Counted from the first letter of the stretch, positions 47,025-58,434 are shown. The stretch: 64,000 nt of DNA from Enoplolaimus lenunculus (GCA_030248215.1 JASANG010001915.1:62001-126000), one strand, 5' to 3'. Notes: a model not told the origin generated them from the sequence alone. Made by a program: numbers and translations.

Positions 47025-48154
47025 ATGAATATAATACCTGTATACGGATTTCTAATGGCTGTTATTATTGTTCAGGTAAGCAAAGGATTCGTGAAATGGT
47101 TTTTACTTATACAAGACACATATATCTGTTTGTGTGTTACTGCAAAAATTCTGCTCGTTTGCCCAGTGTTCCTATACTTGAAAAATACTACAAATATTTT
47201 GCTTCTCCAAAATTCAACTTTTTTAAGCAGCAATGGCTTCTCTAAGAGGGGTTTTCGCATATGCTTCTAGCCAGCTCACCTTGCTAGGGGAGCTAAAATT
47301 TTTTCAGGAGGAGCATAAACAGGTTTCAATAACTGACAAGCAAGGCTGAAAATTGTCTAAGGGGTGCTAAATCTTTTCCTGGAGGGCTGTGCCCCGCTGG
47401 CCCTCTCTGCCTACGGACCGGAGTGTGCAAGAATAAAATTTTACAGCTGCAGAAACAGCGGTGGATCCAGGATCTCAAAATGGGGGGGCCAAAATTTCAC
47501 AGGTAATAAACTTATTTTTGACTCATACTGTAGTGAGCCAAATAAGAGGGAGGTCCCCATTTTGACTCCCAATTAATAGGAGTTCGTATCCCTAATGAGA
47601 GTTCCTTGTTAGCGTCCATAAATGTCTATTATCCCTAATTGTAGCGCATAAGTGACTCCAGGGCCAAATGAAGGTGAGTTCGAAACTTTGAAGCGTGCTT
47701 ATACTATTGTGTATAAAACAGAGAAATAAACAGCGTAGAACAGCAATTGACACTATATAATGTTTGTCGAGATGCTGTTGGGGGGGGGGCTACGGCCGGG
47801 GTGGCCTCCCCATGGATCCGCCATTGTGCAGAAACATATAAAACTGTTCAATAAAAACATTTTCAGACTCACCAGTACGAAGTTCGAAGCGTCAGTAGTT
47901 CAGCTTTATATCCCAGCATGTATTCATCACCGTCGGTTGTTTCTTGGGTTCCGCTACCAACCAACTTTGTGTCCGCACATCGCCGCCATATTCTTGATCC
48001 ATATCAAAAGCGTCGTTACAACGGACCGGCGATGGCCGGCTTCGAGCGGTTTTCGGGTTCTGGTTTTGGCCGGCTTCGCAGGCGTATACGACCACAAACG
48101 CGATCGAATTATCATGTTTTAGACCCGATGGCCGGGTTTGGCTTTGGGAAATAA
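47025..48154 (+). CDS. Neuropeptide-type secreted precursor, orcokinin/NLP-14-15-like motifs
   Basis: Exon 47025-47075 encodes MNIIPVYGFLMAVIIVQ, a signal peptide ending exactly at a CAG|GTAAGC donor. Exon 47867-48154 (acceptor TTTTCAG, phase 0) completes 112 residues. After a Ser/Tyr/Pro-rich spacer come basic cleavage sites: HRR, KRR and RRR, plus a terminal Gly-Lys. Predicted products are HILDPYQ, a peptide YNGPAMAGFERFSGSGFGRL, and a C-terminal peptide ending VLDPMAGFGF that would be amidated from the final Gly. The SGFG and LDxMAGFGF cores recall orcokinin and nematode NLP-14/NLP-15 peptides, but the match is partial, so the family is uncertain. The TAA stop lies within AATAAA. The intron contains two MITEs (47267 and 47456). 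Another internal exon cannot be excluded. Confidence 0.65.
47267..47415. mobile_element. Short MITE, GTAGCCAGCTCACC family
   Basis: CTAGCCAGCTCACCTTGCTA at the left, GCCCTCTCTGCCTACGGACC at the right. The same internal TTTTTTCAG-GAGG and CAATAACTGACAAGCA layout occurs as at 15160. It lies in the neuropeptide intron. Confidence 0.6.
47456..47826. mobile_element. hAT MITE, CAGTGGCGGATCC family, copy 2
   Basis: Starts CAGCGGTGGATCCAGGATC and ends GGATCCGCCATTG. The 8-bp target duplication TGCAGAAA is perfect on both sides. It is 371 bp and ends 40 bp before the second neuropeptide exon, so it supplies most of the sequence near that acceptor's branch region. Confidence 0.93.
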
Positions 48155-48389
48155 ATGCGGAAGTTTAATTGGTTCGTTATTAGGGTGATTACAGATGAAG
48201 GCTCTATGTGTATTGTTAAATATTATAATAAGGCGACTATTTCCTTATTGTCATTGTGGTTGGTGTAAACTGTGCGATTTTACCTGCGTAAAATATAAAA
48301 ACGCTGTTGAAAATGTTGGTTTTCTTTACGAAAATATACAATACTGGCCGGATCTTGGCGTTAATATTGGTTACGAATACATATATATA

Positions 48390-49285
48390 CTAGAAAAAAA
48401 TGCTCAGCACTTGAGCACCAAGGGATATGTTTCATATTCCTATTAAAAGTATGGTAAACTAGATCAGCACATTCGCTTGATGTAAGCTGGAAAAGTATTA
48501 AGAAACAATAGCGTCCAAAATCATGTTAACTATTAATTTTTCTGAAACATCTTGCGGACAGCAAATCTATTTCTAACTTTAAGCTTTTTGACAGGATTTG
48601 TTGGGAATTTTCAGAAATTTCTTAGGGTCGCAGAGACATGGCTGAGGTATACCGCTCTTTGATTTTGCCACATTAATCGAAGTTGCCAGAATACGGTGCG
48701 ATTTGTGAGCTTCTATAGTCGTGACTATGTAGTGAAACAGATAACTCGGGTGGGAAATGCGCATTTATAGAATTTGTCACTAAGGTCAAAAACCGAGTAA
48801 ACTCAAAATTACTTATAAGTGGAGCTTTTTTAAATCATCAATTGCGATTCGTTTTGTGACGTCTGTTTAAGAAAGTATGTAACAAAATTGGTCATCAGGA
48901 CTAACACAGCCATTATGTCGCCAAACAATGCTCTTATGAAATTCAATTAACTATGGTAATACAAAGCCATAGGTAAATTTAATACGTTCTTGTACAGAAC
49001 TTCAATATACATTCATGGATTCCAAGCTAAATCTGTCTGCATTTCAGAAATTATTTCGCTTTGCATTCAAGAAAAGCATCTGTTTCTTACAAAAAGAAAA
49101 TTACAGAAATTTTGCTGTCCGCAATATGTTTCATAAAAATTAATAGTTAACATGATTTTGTACGCTATTGTTCCTTAATACTTTTCCAGCTTACATCAAG
49201 CGAATGTGCTGATCTAGTTTACCATACTTTTAATAGGAATATGAAACATATCCCTTGCTGCTCAAGTGCTGAGCATTTTTTCTAG
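48390..49285. mobile_element. Fold-back element with about 180-bp inverted arms
   Basis: The left arm (48390-48568) and right arm (49107-49285) are nearly perfect inverted copies. Outer ends are CTAGAAAAAAATGCTCAGCA; inner ends include TGCGGACAGCAAA. A TA sits at 48391-48392 and 49283-49284, compatible with TA-target insertion. The 538-bp centre has no transposase frame. The upstream stretch 48195-48390 is open in one frame (with WCKLCDFTC) and may be an exon cut by this insertion. Confidence 0.8.
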
Positions 49286-49329
49286 TTTCAACCGCTTTAC
49301 CAAGCTGCTGCATTAATCCATGGGGGTGA

Positions 49330-51905
49330 CATCGTCCGTTGCGGTGAAGCTAACCGTTTGTGTGAAACCAACCCTTGGGCTGAAACCGAGCGTTGAGGGG
49401 AAACCAGCCGTTAGGGTGAACCACCTGCTACCCTAGAAAACCAACCTCTGGGGCAAAATTAACCGCTGGGGTGAAATTAACCGCTGGGGTGAAACGAACC
49501 GTTGGGGCAAAACCAACCGTTGGGGCAAAACCAACCGTTGGGGTGAAACCAACCGTTGGGGTGAAACCGACCGTTGGGGTGAAACCGACCGTTGGGTTGA
49601 AACCAACCGTTGGGGTGAAGCCGACTGTCGAGGTGAAACCAATCGTTGGGGTGAAACCAAACGTTGAGGCAAAATCAACCGTTGGGGTGAAACCGACCGT
49701 TGGGGTGAAACCAACCGTTGGGGTGAAACCAACCGTTGGGGTGAAACCAACCGTTTGGGTAAAACCAACCGTTGGGGTGAAACCGATTGTTGAGGTGACA
49801 CCAACCGTTGCGGTGAAACCAACCGTTGGGGTGAAACCAACCGTTGGGGTGAAACCAACCGTTGGGGTGAAACCAACCGTTGGGGTGAAACCAACCGTTG
49901 GGGTGAAACCAACCGTTGGGGTGAAACCAACCGTTGGGGTGAAACCAACCGTTGGGGTGAAACTAACCGTTGGGGTGAAGCCGACTGTGGGGGTGAAGCC
50001 AACTGTTTGGGTGAAACCAACCGTTGGCGTGAAACCAACCGTTGCGGTAAACCGACTGTTGGTGTGCCGCTGTTGGGGTGCCACCGTTTGGGTGAACCCA
50101 ACCGTTGGCGTGCCAACCGTTGCGGTCCGACTGTTGGTGTGAACCAACCGTTGGGGTTAACCAACCGTTGGGGTGAAACCAACCGTTGGGGCAAAGCAAC
50201 CGTTGGTATAAAACCAACCGTTGGGTTGAAACCAACCCTCGGGTTGAAACCAACCCTTGGGTTGAAACCAACCCTTGGGGTGAACCTAACCGTAGCTCTT
50301 GTGGGAGTTATAACCGGAAAATTACAAGCTAACGTGTACCGTTGGGGCAAACCAACCGTTGGGGCGACACCAACCGTTGCGGTGAAACCAACCGTTGGGT
50401 GAAACCAACCGTTGGGGTGAAACCAACCGTTAGGGTAAAACCAACCGTTGGGGTAAAACCGATTGTTGGGGTGAAACCAACCGTTGAGGTGAAACCAACC
50501 GTTGGGGTGAAACCAACCGTTGGGGTGAAACCAACCGTTGGGGTGAAACCAACCGTTGGGGTGAAACCGACTGTTGGGGTGAAACCAACTGTTTGGGTGA
50601 AACCAACCGTTGGCGTGAAACCAACCGTTGGGGTGAAACCAACCGTTGGGGTGAAACCAACCGTTAGGGTAAAACCAACCGTTGGGGTAAAACCGATTGT
50701 TGGGGTGAAACCAACCGTTGAGGTGAAACCAACCGTTGGGGTGAAACCAACCGTTGGGGTGAAACCAACCGTTGGGGTGAAACCAACCGTTGGGGTGAAA
50801 CCAACCGTTGAGGTGAAACCAACCGTTGGGGTGAAACCAACCGTTGGGGTGAAACCAACCGTTGGGGTGAAACCAACCGTTGGGGTGAAACCAACCGTTG
50901 AGGTGAAACCAACCGTTGGGGTGAAACCAACCGTTGGGGTGAAACCAACCGTTGGGATGAAACCAACCGTTGGGGTGAAACCAACCGTTGGGGTGAAACC
51001 AACCGTTAGGGTAAAACCAACCGTTGGGGTAAAACCGATTGTTGGGGTGAAACCAACCGTTGAGGTGAAACCAACCGTTGGGGTGAAACCAACCGTTGGG
51101 GTGAAACCAACCGTTGGGTTGAAACCAACCGTTGGGTTGAAACCAACCCTTGGGTTGAAACCAACCCTTGGGTTGAAACCAACCCTTGGGGTGAAACTAA
51201 CCGTTGCGGTAAAACCGACTGTTGGTGTGAAACCGACTGTTGGGGTGAAACCAACTGTTTGGGTGAAACCAACCGTTGGCGTGAAACCAACCGTTGCGGT
51301 AAAACCGACTGTTGGTGTGAAACCAACCGTTGGGGTTAAACCAACCGTTGGGGTGAAAACAACCGTTGGGGCAAAAGCAACCGTTGGTATAAAACCAACC
51401 GTTGGGTTGAAACCAACCGTTGGGTTGAAACCAACCCTCGGGTTGAAACCAACCCTTGGGTTGAAACCAACCCTTGGGGTGAAACTAACCGTAAGCTCTA
51501 TAAAGTGGGAAAGTTATAACCGGAAAATTACATAGCTAACGTGTACCGTTGGGATAAAACCAACCGTTGGGTTGAAACCAACCGTTGGGTTGAAACCAAC
51601 CCTTGGGTTGAAACCAACCCTTGGGTTGAAACCAACCCTTGGGGTGAAACTAACCGTTGCGGTAAAACCGACTGTTGGTGTGAAACCGACTGTTGGGGTG
51701 AAACCAACCGTTGGGGTGAAAACAACCGTTGGGGCAAAAGCAACCGTTGGGATAAAACCAACCGTTGGTGGTGAAAACAACCGTTGGGGCAAAAGCAACC
51801 GTTGGGATAAAACCAACCGTTGGGTTGAAACCAACCCTTGGGTTGAAACCAACCCTTGGGTTGAAACCAACCCTTGGGTTGAAACAAACCCTTGGGGTGA
51901 AACTA
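49330..51905. repeat. 18-bp satellite array, about 2.6 kb
   Basis: Units GGGGTGAAACCAACCGTT repeat about 140 times with variants (GGGTTGAAACCAACCCTT, GCGGTAAAACCGACTGTT, GTATAAAACCAACCGTT). Each unit holds a CCAAC-C-GTTGG near-palindrome. Variants occur in a repeated order, giving higher-order blocks. The non-satellite spacer AAGTTATAACCGGAAAATTA recurs at about 50300, 51510 and 51930. Because 18 is a multiple of three and units lack stops, up to 397-codon frames open on both strands; these are not genes. Confidence 0.95.
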
Positions 51906-52004
51906 ACCGTAAGCTCTATAAAGTGGGAAAGTTATAACCGTAAAATTACATAGCTAACGTGTAAAAAGTGTTGAACCAAAATGAAAAATTTCGTGCACTT
52001 TCAG

Positions 52005-52113
52005 CAAGGAGTTTTTTGACCGTAACTATTGCAGACCACACTGGTTTGCCAAATCCTTTGGCACAAATATTCCCTACGTACCAGGATACCAATGTACGAA
52101 ATTTAAACGATAG
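52005..52113 (+). CDS. Terminal exon of an unidentified cysteine-containing protein
   Basis: Acceptor CACTTTCAG|CAAGGAG directly after the satellite array. Read with a two-base carry-over, the exon encodes EFFDRNYCRPHWFAKSFGTN followed by IPYVPGYQCTKFKR and TAG. The aromatic and cysteine-rich make-up looks like an extracellular protein's C-terminus. An AATAAA lies about 35 bp after the stop, supporting a terminal exon. I do not recognise the family. The upstream exon was not found; it would have to lie beyond the 2.6-kb satellite. Other frames are open here too, so the frame choice rests on the composition and the polyA signal. Confidence 0.45.
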
Positions 52114-52404
52114 AGGTATGATATTACTTGAGCACCAACATGCGAAATAAACTGAAAATACGCGCTTGAGATGCGCGAATCATATATATGAACACTACTG
52201 TGTTCATATGATTAGTAGTTAAAGCAACTTCTGGACTAGAACAACGCATATTTATTGTTTAAGTTTCCGTTTAGGCTCCAAATTGAGACACCACATTTGT
52301 TCCCATAATCGAAAATAACAGGTTGATATTTCGCTCTACTGTTTATACTGAAGTTGTATGACAGACTCATGCTTAGGTTTCAGTTTTGATTGCTTAGTGT
52401 TTTC

Positions 52405-52563
52405 GACCCATGTAAACATCAGAGGTGGAAGGTTTATCTGAGGTTTAGGCTTAGACTTAGCAATATCCTCATTCTTACGCTTTTAGGCTTAGGCTTTATA
52501 GGCTTAGACTTAGGGTTAGAAATATGCTTATAATACTGTTACGCCCTGTTATTTACATTGGCC
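52405..52563 (+). mobile_element. TTAGGC-bearing hAT-like MITE
   Basis: GACCCATGTAAACATCAGAG at the left, CGCCCTGTTATTTACATTGGCC at the right. The interior has TTAGGCTTAGGCTTTATAGG and GGCTTAGACTTAGGG. Confidence 0.75.
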
Positions 52564-53533
52564 GTTTTTGTGTATAGAAGGGGGGGTTGCAGAAAGTATA
52601 ATAAAAAAGCATAAGAAACAGCAGGCCAGGAATTCCAAGCGTCGCAATTACCCCCCCCCCCCCAGAATGATTCATAATTCAATAATTCCGCGAGTATTTT
52701 TCAGATTAAAACGACACAAATACATTTATGACACAATACCATAAAAGACAGTGTATTAAAAGCGAACGAGTGCATCGACCACGTTGATGCATATGACAAT
52801 TGTACCCGTGTATTACCTACGCCGTTGTTAATACTTGTTTATGTGTTTTTGACGTTTTTCTGACGAAAAATTTTCCTAACAACGCGTGGCTTTGAGTATG
52901 ACGTATTTTGTTAAAACAACTCATGATTGCTGTTTAAAGCAACGTTCTTGACCAGTATGTTTGCTCTTTTGTGTCCGCTGATACATATAAACCGAAGCGA
53001 ATAATTTTCGCTTTTTGTTATCTGTACATCGAAATATCGCACAAAATTGCTAGTTCACCTGCGTAAATAAAGTTTAATGTGATCGATTGGTTGCATGATA
53101 CCTTTGAGTAAGTACGAAACGAATTTTTATTCAAGTTTCTCGCTTTCACCTTGAACGGAAAAGGTTTCATTTGATTTTTGGTACAATTTTAATCACAGAG
53201 AATCTAAAAATCTTTTCAATACTACACTGCACGTTTTCGGTTTTAAAAAAGCGTTTATATTGATGGTGTCAAACCGACGTTTTGCTGCTCAGAGTTTGAA
53301 ATCCCGAACGCATAAACTAAGAAACGGATTGCGATTGTTGGAAAGAAAATTAATAGTAAATGTTACGTCTAGATCCTCGCTCGTATAGCGTGCGAGGCTT
53401 TGTTCATAGCTGCACGGTAAAAGGGCTATTCTGAAGGATCTAGTGATCCAAAAAACGTTTCGAACCCAAGCAAAACTTAAATTTTTCGTTTGGAAACATC
53501 AATTTTAAAAATTGTGTCCAACACCAACTTTTC
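52564..53533. other. No supportable gene
   Basis: Contains a run of about twelve C at 52650-52662 next to GGCCAGGAATTCC, probably a transposon relic. The remainder is AT-rich without exons I can support. Confidence 0.35.
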
Positions 53534-53673
53534 GGCCCATGTATAAAACAGGGTCGGATCGTTTTCCGGAGGGGCTATAATAAAGTGGCTTAGGAATAGG
53601 CTCATCCGCACGCTAGGCTGAGGCTTAGGAATATGCTTATACTGCTGTTCCAGCCCTGTTCTATACATGGGCT
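53534..53673 (+). mobile_element. TTAGGC-bearing hAT-like MITE, short copy
   Basis: GGCCCATGTATAAAACAGGG and CCCTGTTCTATACATGGGCT ends. A perfect 8-bp duplication AACTTTTC flanks it. The interior is reduced to three degenerate CTTAGG units, so the repeat arrays vary in length between copies. Confidence 0.9.
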
Positions 53674-54582
53674 AACTTTTCGATCGATCGTAAATTGTTG
53701 AAAACTCAACCAATACTTGTAACTAATGGTTATTTTCTAAATAAATCCCTACTGCTAATCTTAGCTTCAAGCCTAGATTAAAAGACCCTGCTTGAAGTAC
53801 GAGAAGCGCTTAAAATATCGTTTAATTTTCAGAGGCGTAGCTAGAATTTCATTTTGGGAACAATGACCTCGCCTGAAACTTTTGTGGGCGAACATAACTA
53901 GCGAGAAAACTATTTGATCTCTGCAAATTATTTCATAGCTTGCAAAGTGTGCCCGTTTTTGGATCTTTTCGGAAATTTCAAATCGCTTTATATACTCCCC
54001 TGACCATTTTTATACGATTCCGTAAACGTTTGAGCTTTCGAATGAAAATTTGCTTTATAGTAGTACAGCGTTTCGGGATTTTCTACCTTTAGTGCTATAA
54101 GGTTAGAAATTATCGTACCAATTGCAGCAGTTGCAAAACTAATTATATTAAAATGTGATCAAATTATATTTTGATGTCAAATTAAATCCGTCACAGAAAT
54201 CAAACGTCCCGATGCTTTTGTTTATTAATGCTGAGCGAGCACTGATTGGAATATGTGAGCTCATTTCAACGTTCCTTTATCTAAATCTATCGTTGAGATT
54301 TGTCAATTTACGAATTACGTAATTTGTAACGCAACTCATATAGTGTAAGAAACCTGCTAAAACCACCATGTAAATTTAGAATTTAACGTACCTGCACGCT
54401 TGCGCTCAGATTAACAATGTCTCAAACGTGCCGAACGGTTATACCGTGAAAACTGCACGCGAAGAGCGGTTAACGAACGAGATAAAGCCCAGTTGAAGAA
54501 CTAAGGATAAAATAATACCTACACCACCTTTATATATTTTTGACAAATTTTTCATGGCGAAATTGAATGCTTCAAAAATTCG

Positions 54583-54794
54583 GGCCAATGTAAAGAATAT
54601 CGGCGGAACAGTATTAAAAACATATTCCTAAACATAAAGCCTAAGCCTATGCCTAAGCCTAAGCGTAAGAACGAGTATATTTCTAAGGGTAAGCTAAGTC
54701 TAAGCCTAAGCAAAACAAAAAAATAGTCTAAAGCTTAAGTTTACTCATATCTAATCCCACAGAAAACGTTCCGCCCCTGATCTTTACATGTGCC
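54583..54794 (-). mobile_element. TTAGGC-bearing hAT-like MITE
   Basis: GGCCAATGTAAAGAATATCG at the left, CCCTGATCTTTACATGTGCCC at the right. The interior has CCTAAGCCTATGCCTAAGCC and the AGTCTAAAGCTTAAGTTTAC block. Confidence 0.78.
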
Positions 54795-54799
54795 CACTT

Positions 54800-55660
54800 T
54801 CTTACACGAATCTAAGTACAAGCTACAATTAGCATTCGATTCTTACAATTTAGTTTTACTAGTTTAAACATGCCAAGCAGTTAATCTAGTTGCGTTTGAT
54901 ATTTAATTTTTGAAATATTATTGTCGAATAGTTTCTGTGTATCTTAAATTTAACCTTAGCTTGATTAAAACACGATCTCAGATGGAATAATTAAGACGAA
55001 GAATGGTTCAAGCTATGGCCTGCTGAAACTAACCGTTGGTTGTAGTAACGACACATGCAGTTAAAAATTATTCCGGCAAATCGTTCACAAAACATGGATA
55101 TTGAATAAAAATTGAACAATCATACTTATCCCATTTAGAAATTGCGTGTTTGTTACGCGTGGTTTACTTTAATTTTCACCAGCCTGTTGAATTTTACACC
55201 GGCAATCGACGCTTGCTTAATGACAGGTTTCAAAAAATTTTAACCGACAGCTGCTTTTTTTTGAAAATGTAAGTAGCCGTCGATGCCTGATTATTTTAAG
55301 AATATGATGTTCCTGCATTGAAATAGGCTTTGTTTCAGATGTAAACGGCAACTGCTTTATTGCCGTTTTTTGATTAACAGTATATTCCACACAGCGGTGA
55401 AAATTAAAGTAAACCACTCATTATTACCGGATACTTGACGTGATATATTCGGTCAAATCTTGTTAGATCCGCCATCCAAGACCGTGTCGTACCTCCGTTC
55501 AGAAAGTTCTATTGATGCTAGCACAAATATAGGATCGATCAGTATACTCAGCTGTTGTTCTAAAATTAAAATTAATTTTTTACGTAATTTAGAAAAATTG
55601 CATAGCCGTAATTAAAACTTTAGTTGCTAATAAAATTTTCCTGCTGTTTGTTGTTTTCGG
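54800..55660. other. AT-rich stretch without a supportable gene
   Basis: An imperfect inverted pair lies at 55140-55420: GTGGTTTACTTTAATTTTCACC near 55160 is mirrored at about 55395-55417. It is a probable decayed MITE of about 260 bp. Confidence 0.45.
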
Positions 55661-55666
55661 TACCAG

Positions 55667-55746
55667 AAACGGTTGGTATAGCTCGTAAACGCAGATTGCG
55701 AGGAATTCCTGGTTCGCAGTGGAACAAACTGGGCACAAGCAATTGA
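55667..55746 (+). CDS. Possible terminal exon with RKRR site
   Basis: A pyrimidine-rich acceptor ending GGTACCAG precedes a short frame TVGIARKRRLRGIPGSQWNK then LGTSN and TGA. RKRR is a furin or dibasic site, so the last residues could be a released peptide. No upstream exon was found, and the stretch is short enough to be chance. Confidence 0.25.
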
Positions 55747-56572
55747 AATATAAGACTCGCTTGAATATAGACCATTATCTCGATCTATTATTTGAAATTT
55801 AAAATACACCACTAATAGTTACTTTGGCAAACTAGTCGTGCGTAATTAATTGTATCAGTTCGGGGCACATCATATAGAGCCGTCACGAACATTTTACTGT
55901 AGATATCCAGGCACTTGAACCTACGGCGTACAGACTACCGGTAAACTGCCCTAGCCATAAAGCTACGCTGCCGTACAAACTGTTCGCTACATTTGCGCCT
56001 TCTGTCTCTATGTTTTTCACTCAATTTTAATTTCGTACAAAATTGCAAATTTTCCGCTTTGCGATGATTGTTCACCGAATGATGATATAACGAGTTTTTA
56101 AGGTCAAGACAATTAATTCACTGAAATGTTTACATCAAACGGTTAAAAACATTAATTCACTTTCCTCTCAATGTAGTTAAACGAAGCAACTGTTTATTTA
56201 AAATTAATGATCGGTTTTAATTTATAAATAAAATTAATGATCGGTTTTAATTTATAAAATAATACAACGCTTACGTATTTCGAACAATTATAAGATATAT
56301 TACTTGCATCTTTTTAATGGGTCATCCACGTTATAAATTTACACTGTTTTTTAGTCTGTTTTCAACATTTCAACTAATAATTTTAGCAATTTATTATCTT
56401 TAAACCTATTCACTCTAAATAATATATTTTTTAATTTTAATTCCAAATAAGAAGTTTTTGCTGGGAAACTCCAAGAATTGTTAAGTTTAAAAAATGAAAT
56501 TTTGCAAATGTACAGTGATTTCTAAAACGTTTTCGTCATATTTATCGGAAATCTCTTTAGTTATTCCAAAAT

Positions 56573-56712
56573 ATCTTGTATAGAATAGTGCCGTAACAGT
56601 ACTATAAGCAAATTCCTAAGCCTAAGCGTAAGCAAAAAAATAGTCTAAAGATTAAGCTTACCCTGCTGCTGTTCGTCAGAAAAACGTTCCGACCCTGCTC
56701 TTTACATGCGTC
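56573..56712 (-). mobile_element. TTAGGC-bearing hAT-like MITE, short copy
   Basis: TGTATAGAATAGTGCCGTAAC at the left and CCCTGCTCTTTACATGCGTC at the right. The interior has CCTAAGCCTAAGCGTAAGC and AGTCTAAAGATTAAGCTTAC. Confidence 0.72.
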
Positions 56713-56776
56713 ATTCCCAAAACTAAACTTTTCAAAGCACATTTCGTTATGTGGTCATTGTGAACGGTTACGTTTA

Positions 56777-57050
56777 TCACAGCAGTGACAAAGAATCAAG
56801 TATGCTTTTACAGAAGTTCAACCTAAATGCACTGGAAAAGCCATTGTGTCCGTCCAGAGTATGATTTGAATACAGCGGCGACTTTAAGATGATGATGAGT
56901 GATGTATCCTCTTTGCCGATTTTGCATTGCTGAATAGTTTGCAACGCAAACGGTTCATTTGAAGCTTGCATTGTGCTTTTTAGCCAAATACGTGGAAAAC
57001 GTGCGAGCATATAAAACAAATTGCGAAATTTTTTTGCCTTGATCATAATT
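56777..57050 (-). CDS. Possible terminal exon, unknown product
   Basis: An open - strand frame of about 87 residues ends at TGA (56777), containing FYMLARFPRIWLKSTMQASN and SPLYSNHTLDGHNGFSSAFR. Composition is protein-like, but the acceptor (ATCAAG) is poor and the 5' limit is uncertain. Not recognised. Confidence 0.25.
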
Positions 57051-57860
57051 AAAATATATAAAAAAGCTGCTAGAAAGGCGTTTTGAAATTTTAAAATTTC
57101 GAAACAAAAATATCCTCCACTCAATTTAAAAATCTGGCCGCTACTTGAATACGTGCAAAAACTGCCAATATTGTTTAACCAAGTTTACACTATCAGTGAA
57201 TCGGCCATATTCGCATTTGATTATCCCACATGGCTAACGACTTATCAACTTTCATTTTAGTTGCTGTACAGATATATTTTTTCGAAGTTTAGCTTCGCTA
57301 TCGTTGATGCCTTGCGAATTTTAATTCTGAAAAAATATACGACACGGCAGAGATGAGTGTAAGATTTGGCGGTGGTTGGGAACACTTTTTGGGTTGACAA
57401 AATAATCACAGTTTTAAACCTCGCTTTTAACAAATTTTTCAACCATGCACCAGTTCCGTCATAAAGTATATAGCAACGATTTTAAATTAGTGTTGTATCA
57501 TTGTATCTCGTTGGCCAACGAACACCCTTGTATACCCCTCTTGAAACATTTTTAGCCTTCCAACATAAGGACCGGTTTCTTGCCTGTCTTAAACTCTGAA
57601 ATAATATCTGGCTTCTAACTCTCTTCGCTCGCTTGGTTTATGGCAGTTCACGCTTGATTATGCCTGCGGCGATGCTCAAGAGAAGTCGTTAAAGTCAAAT
57701 TACAGATGGGATCATCAGAAAGCAAAATATTGCATTGAGATTTAACCCTTTTCATAATTATAAATATTTTGGAGCGCATACGTCGCAACATAGGTATTAT
57801 GCAAAAACTAACATTAGCATCTTGTATTCGAATAAATACAAAAATTCAACTGAATATTAG

Positions 57861-58137
57861 CTCGCTTCGTTTGCGAAGTTTCCTTTAACGGGCACGCAAG
57901 TGGCCGACTATTGGACTCAGTCCAAATATCCATACCCTAATGAATCTCGTGTTTGTACGCAAAGGTATATTTTCACTATTCTATTTTATGTAATTTTTAG
58001 CATGTGAGGAAAAATCAGGCTGTCCTTCGAAAGAAAACACATGATGTCACGGACCGATTGTGGGAGCGAGATGGGAAGGGTTTCGCCAACCTATCTCGGT
58101 TTCTCTACCTAGAAATCCCGGATCCACCTCTGAAAAC
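57861..58137 (+). CDS. Two exons of an unidentified gene with a 44-bp intron
   Basis: Exon 57861-57964 (acceptor AATATTAG) encodes FPLTGTQVADYWTQSKYPYP then NESRVCTQ and ends two bases into a codon at AAAG|GTATAT. Exon 58009-58137 continues in frame: RKNQAVLRKKTHDVTDRLWE, then RDGKGFANLSRFLYLEIPDP, to donor AAAC|GTATGT. Using the acceptor GTGAG at 58008 keeps the frame; the stronger-looking TTTTTAG at 58000 would break it. The mixture of charged and aromatic residues looks clearly coding. I do not recognise the family. The gene extends upstream and probably downstream across the 58435-59177 element. Confidence 0.5.
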
Positions 58138-58434
58138 GTATGTTTTATGCAATCTTTGTGTTCAAGTTATGTTGTCTTCCTGCTTTTGATAACCATCCTA
58201 CGCGATTGCCGGCACCTGATAAGTTTTATAGAAGACTTAATTCTGCCTGCAAACGACCTACCTACGAACCATTTTTAACTGCAACAAGACTAATATTCTT
58301 GGAATCGTAAAGTGATAAATGCACACGTTTATCCTCAAAATATAACTAACTTTCAACATTGAGTTAGGATAAAAGTAATTTAAGCTTAGCTAAAATTTAG
58401 AATGCTTGTACCATAGGCGATATATTGATATTCT

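Noticed and set aside
49428-51953. Long open frames (up to 397 codons) on both strands with VKPTVG or RLVSPQ repeats
   Set aside because: They arise because the 18-bp satellite unit is divisible by three and stop-free in several frames; frames overlap on both strands and shift with array defects.
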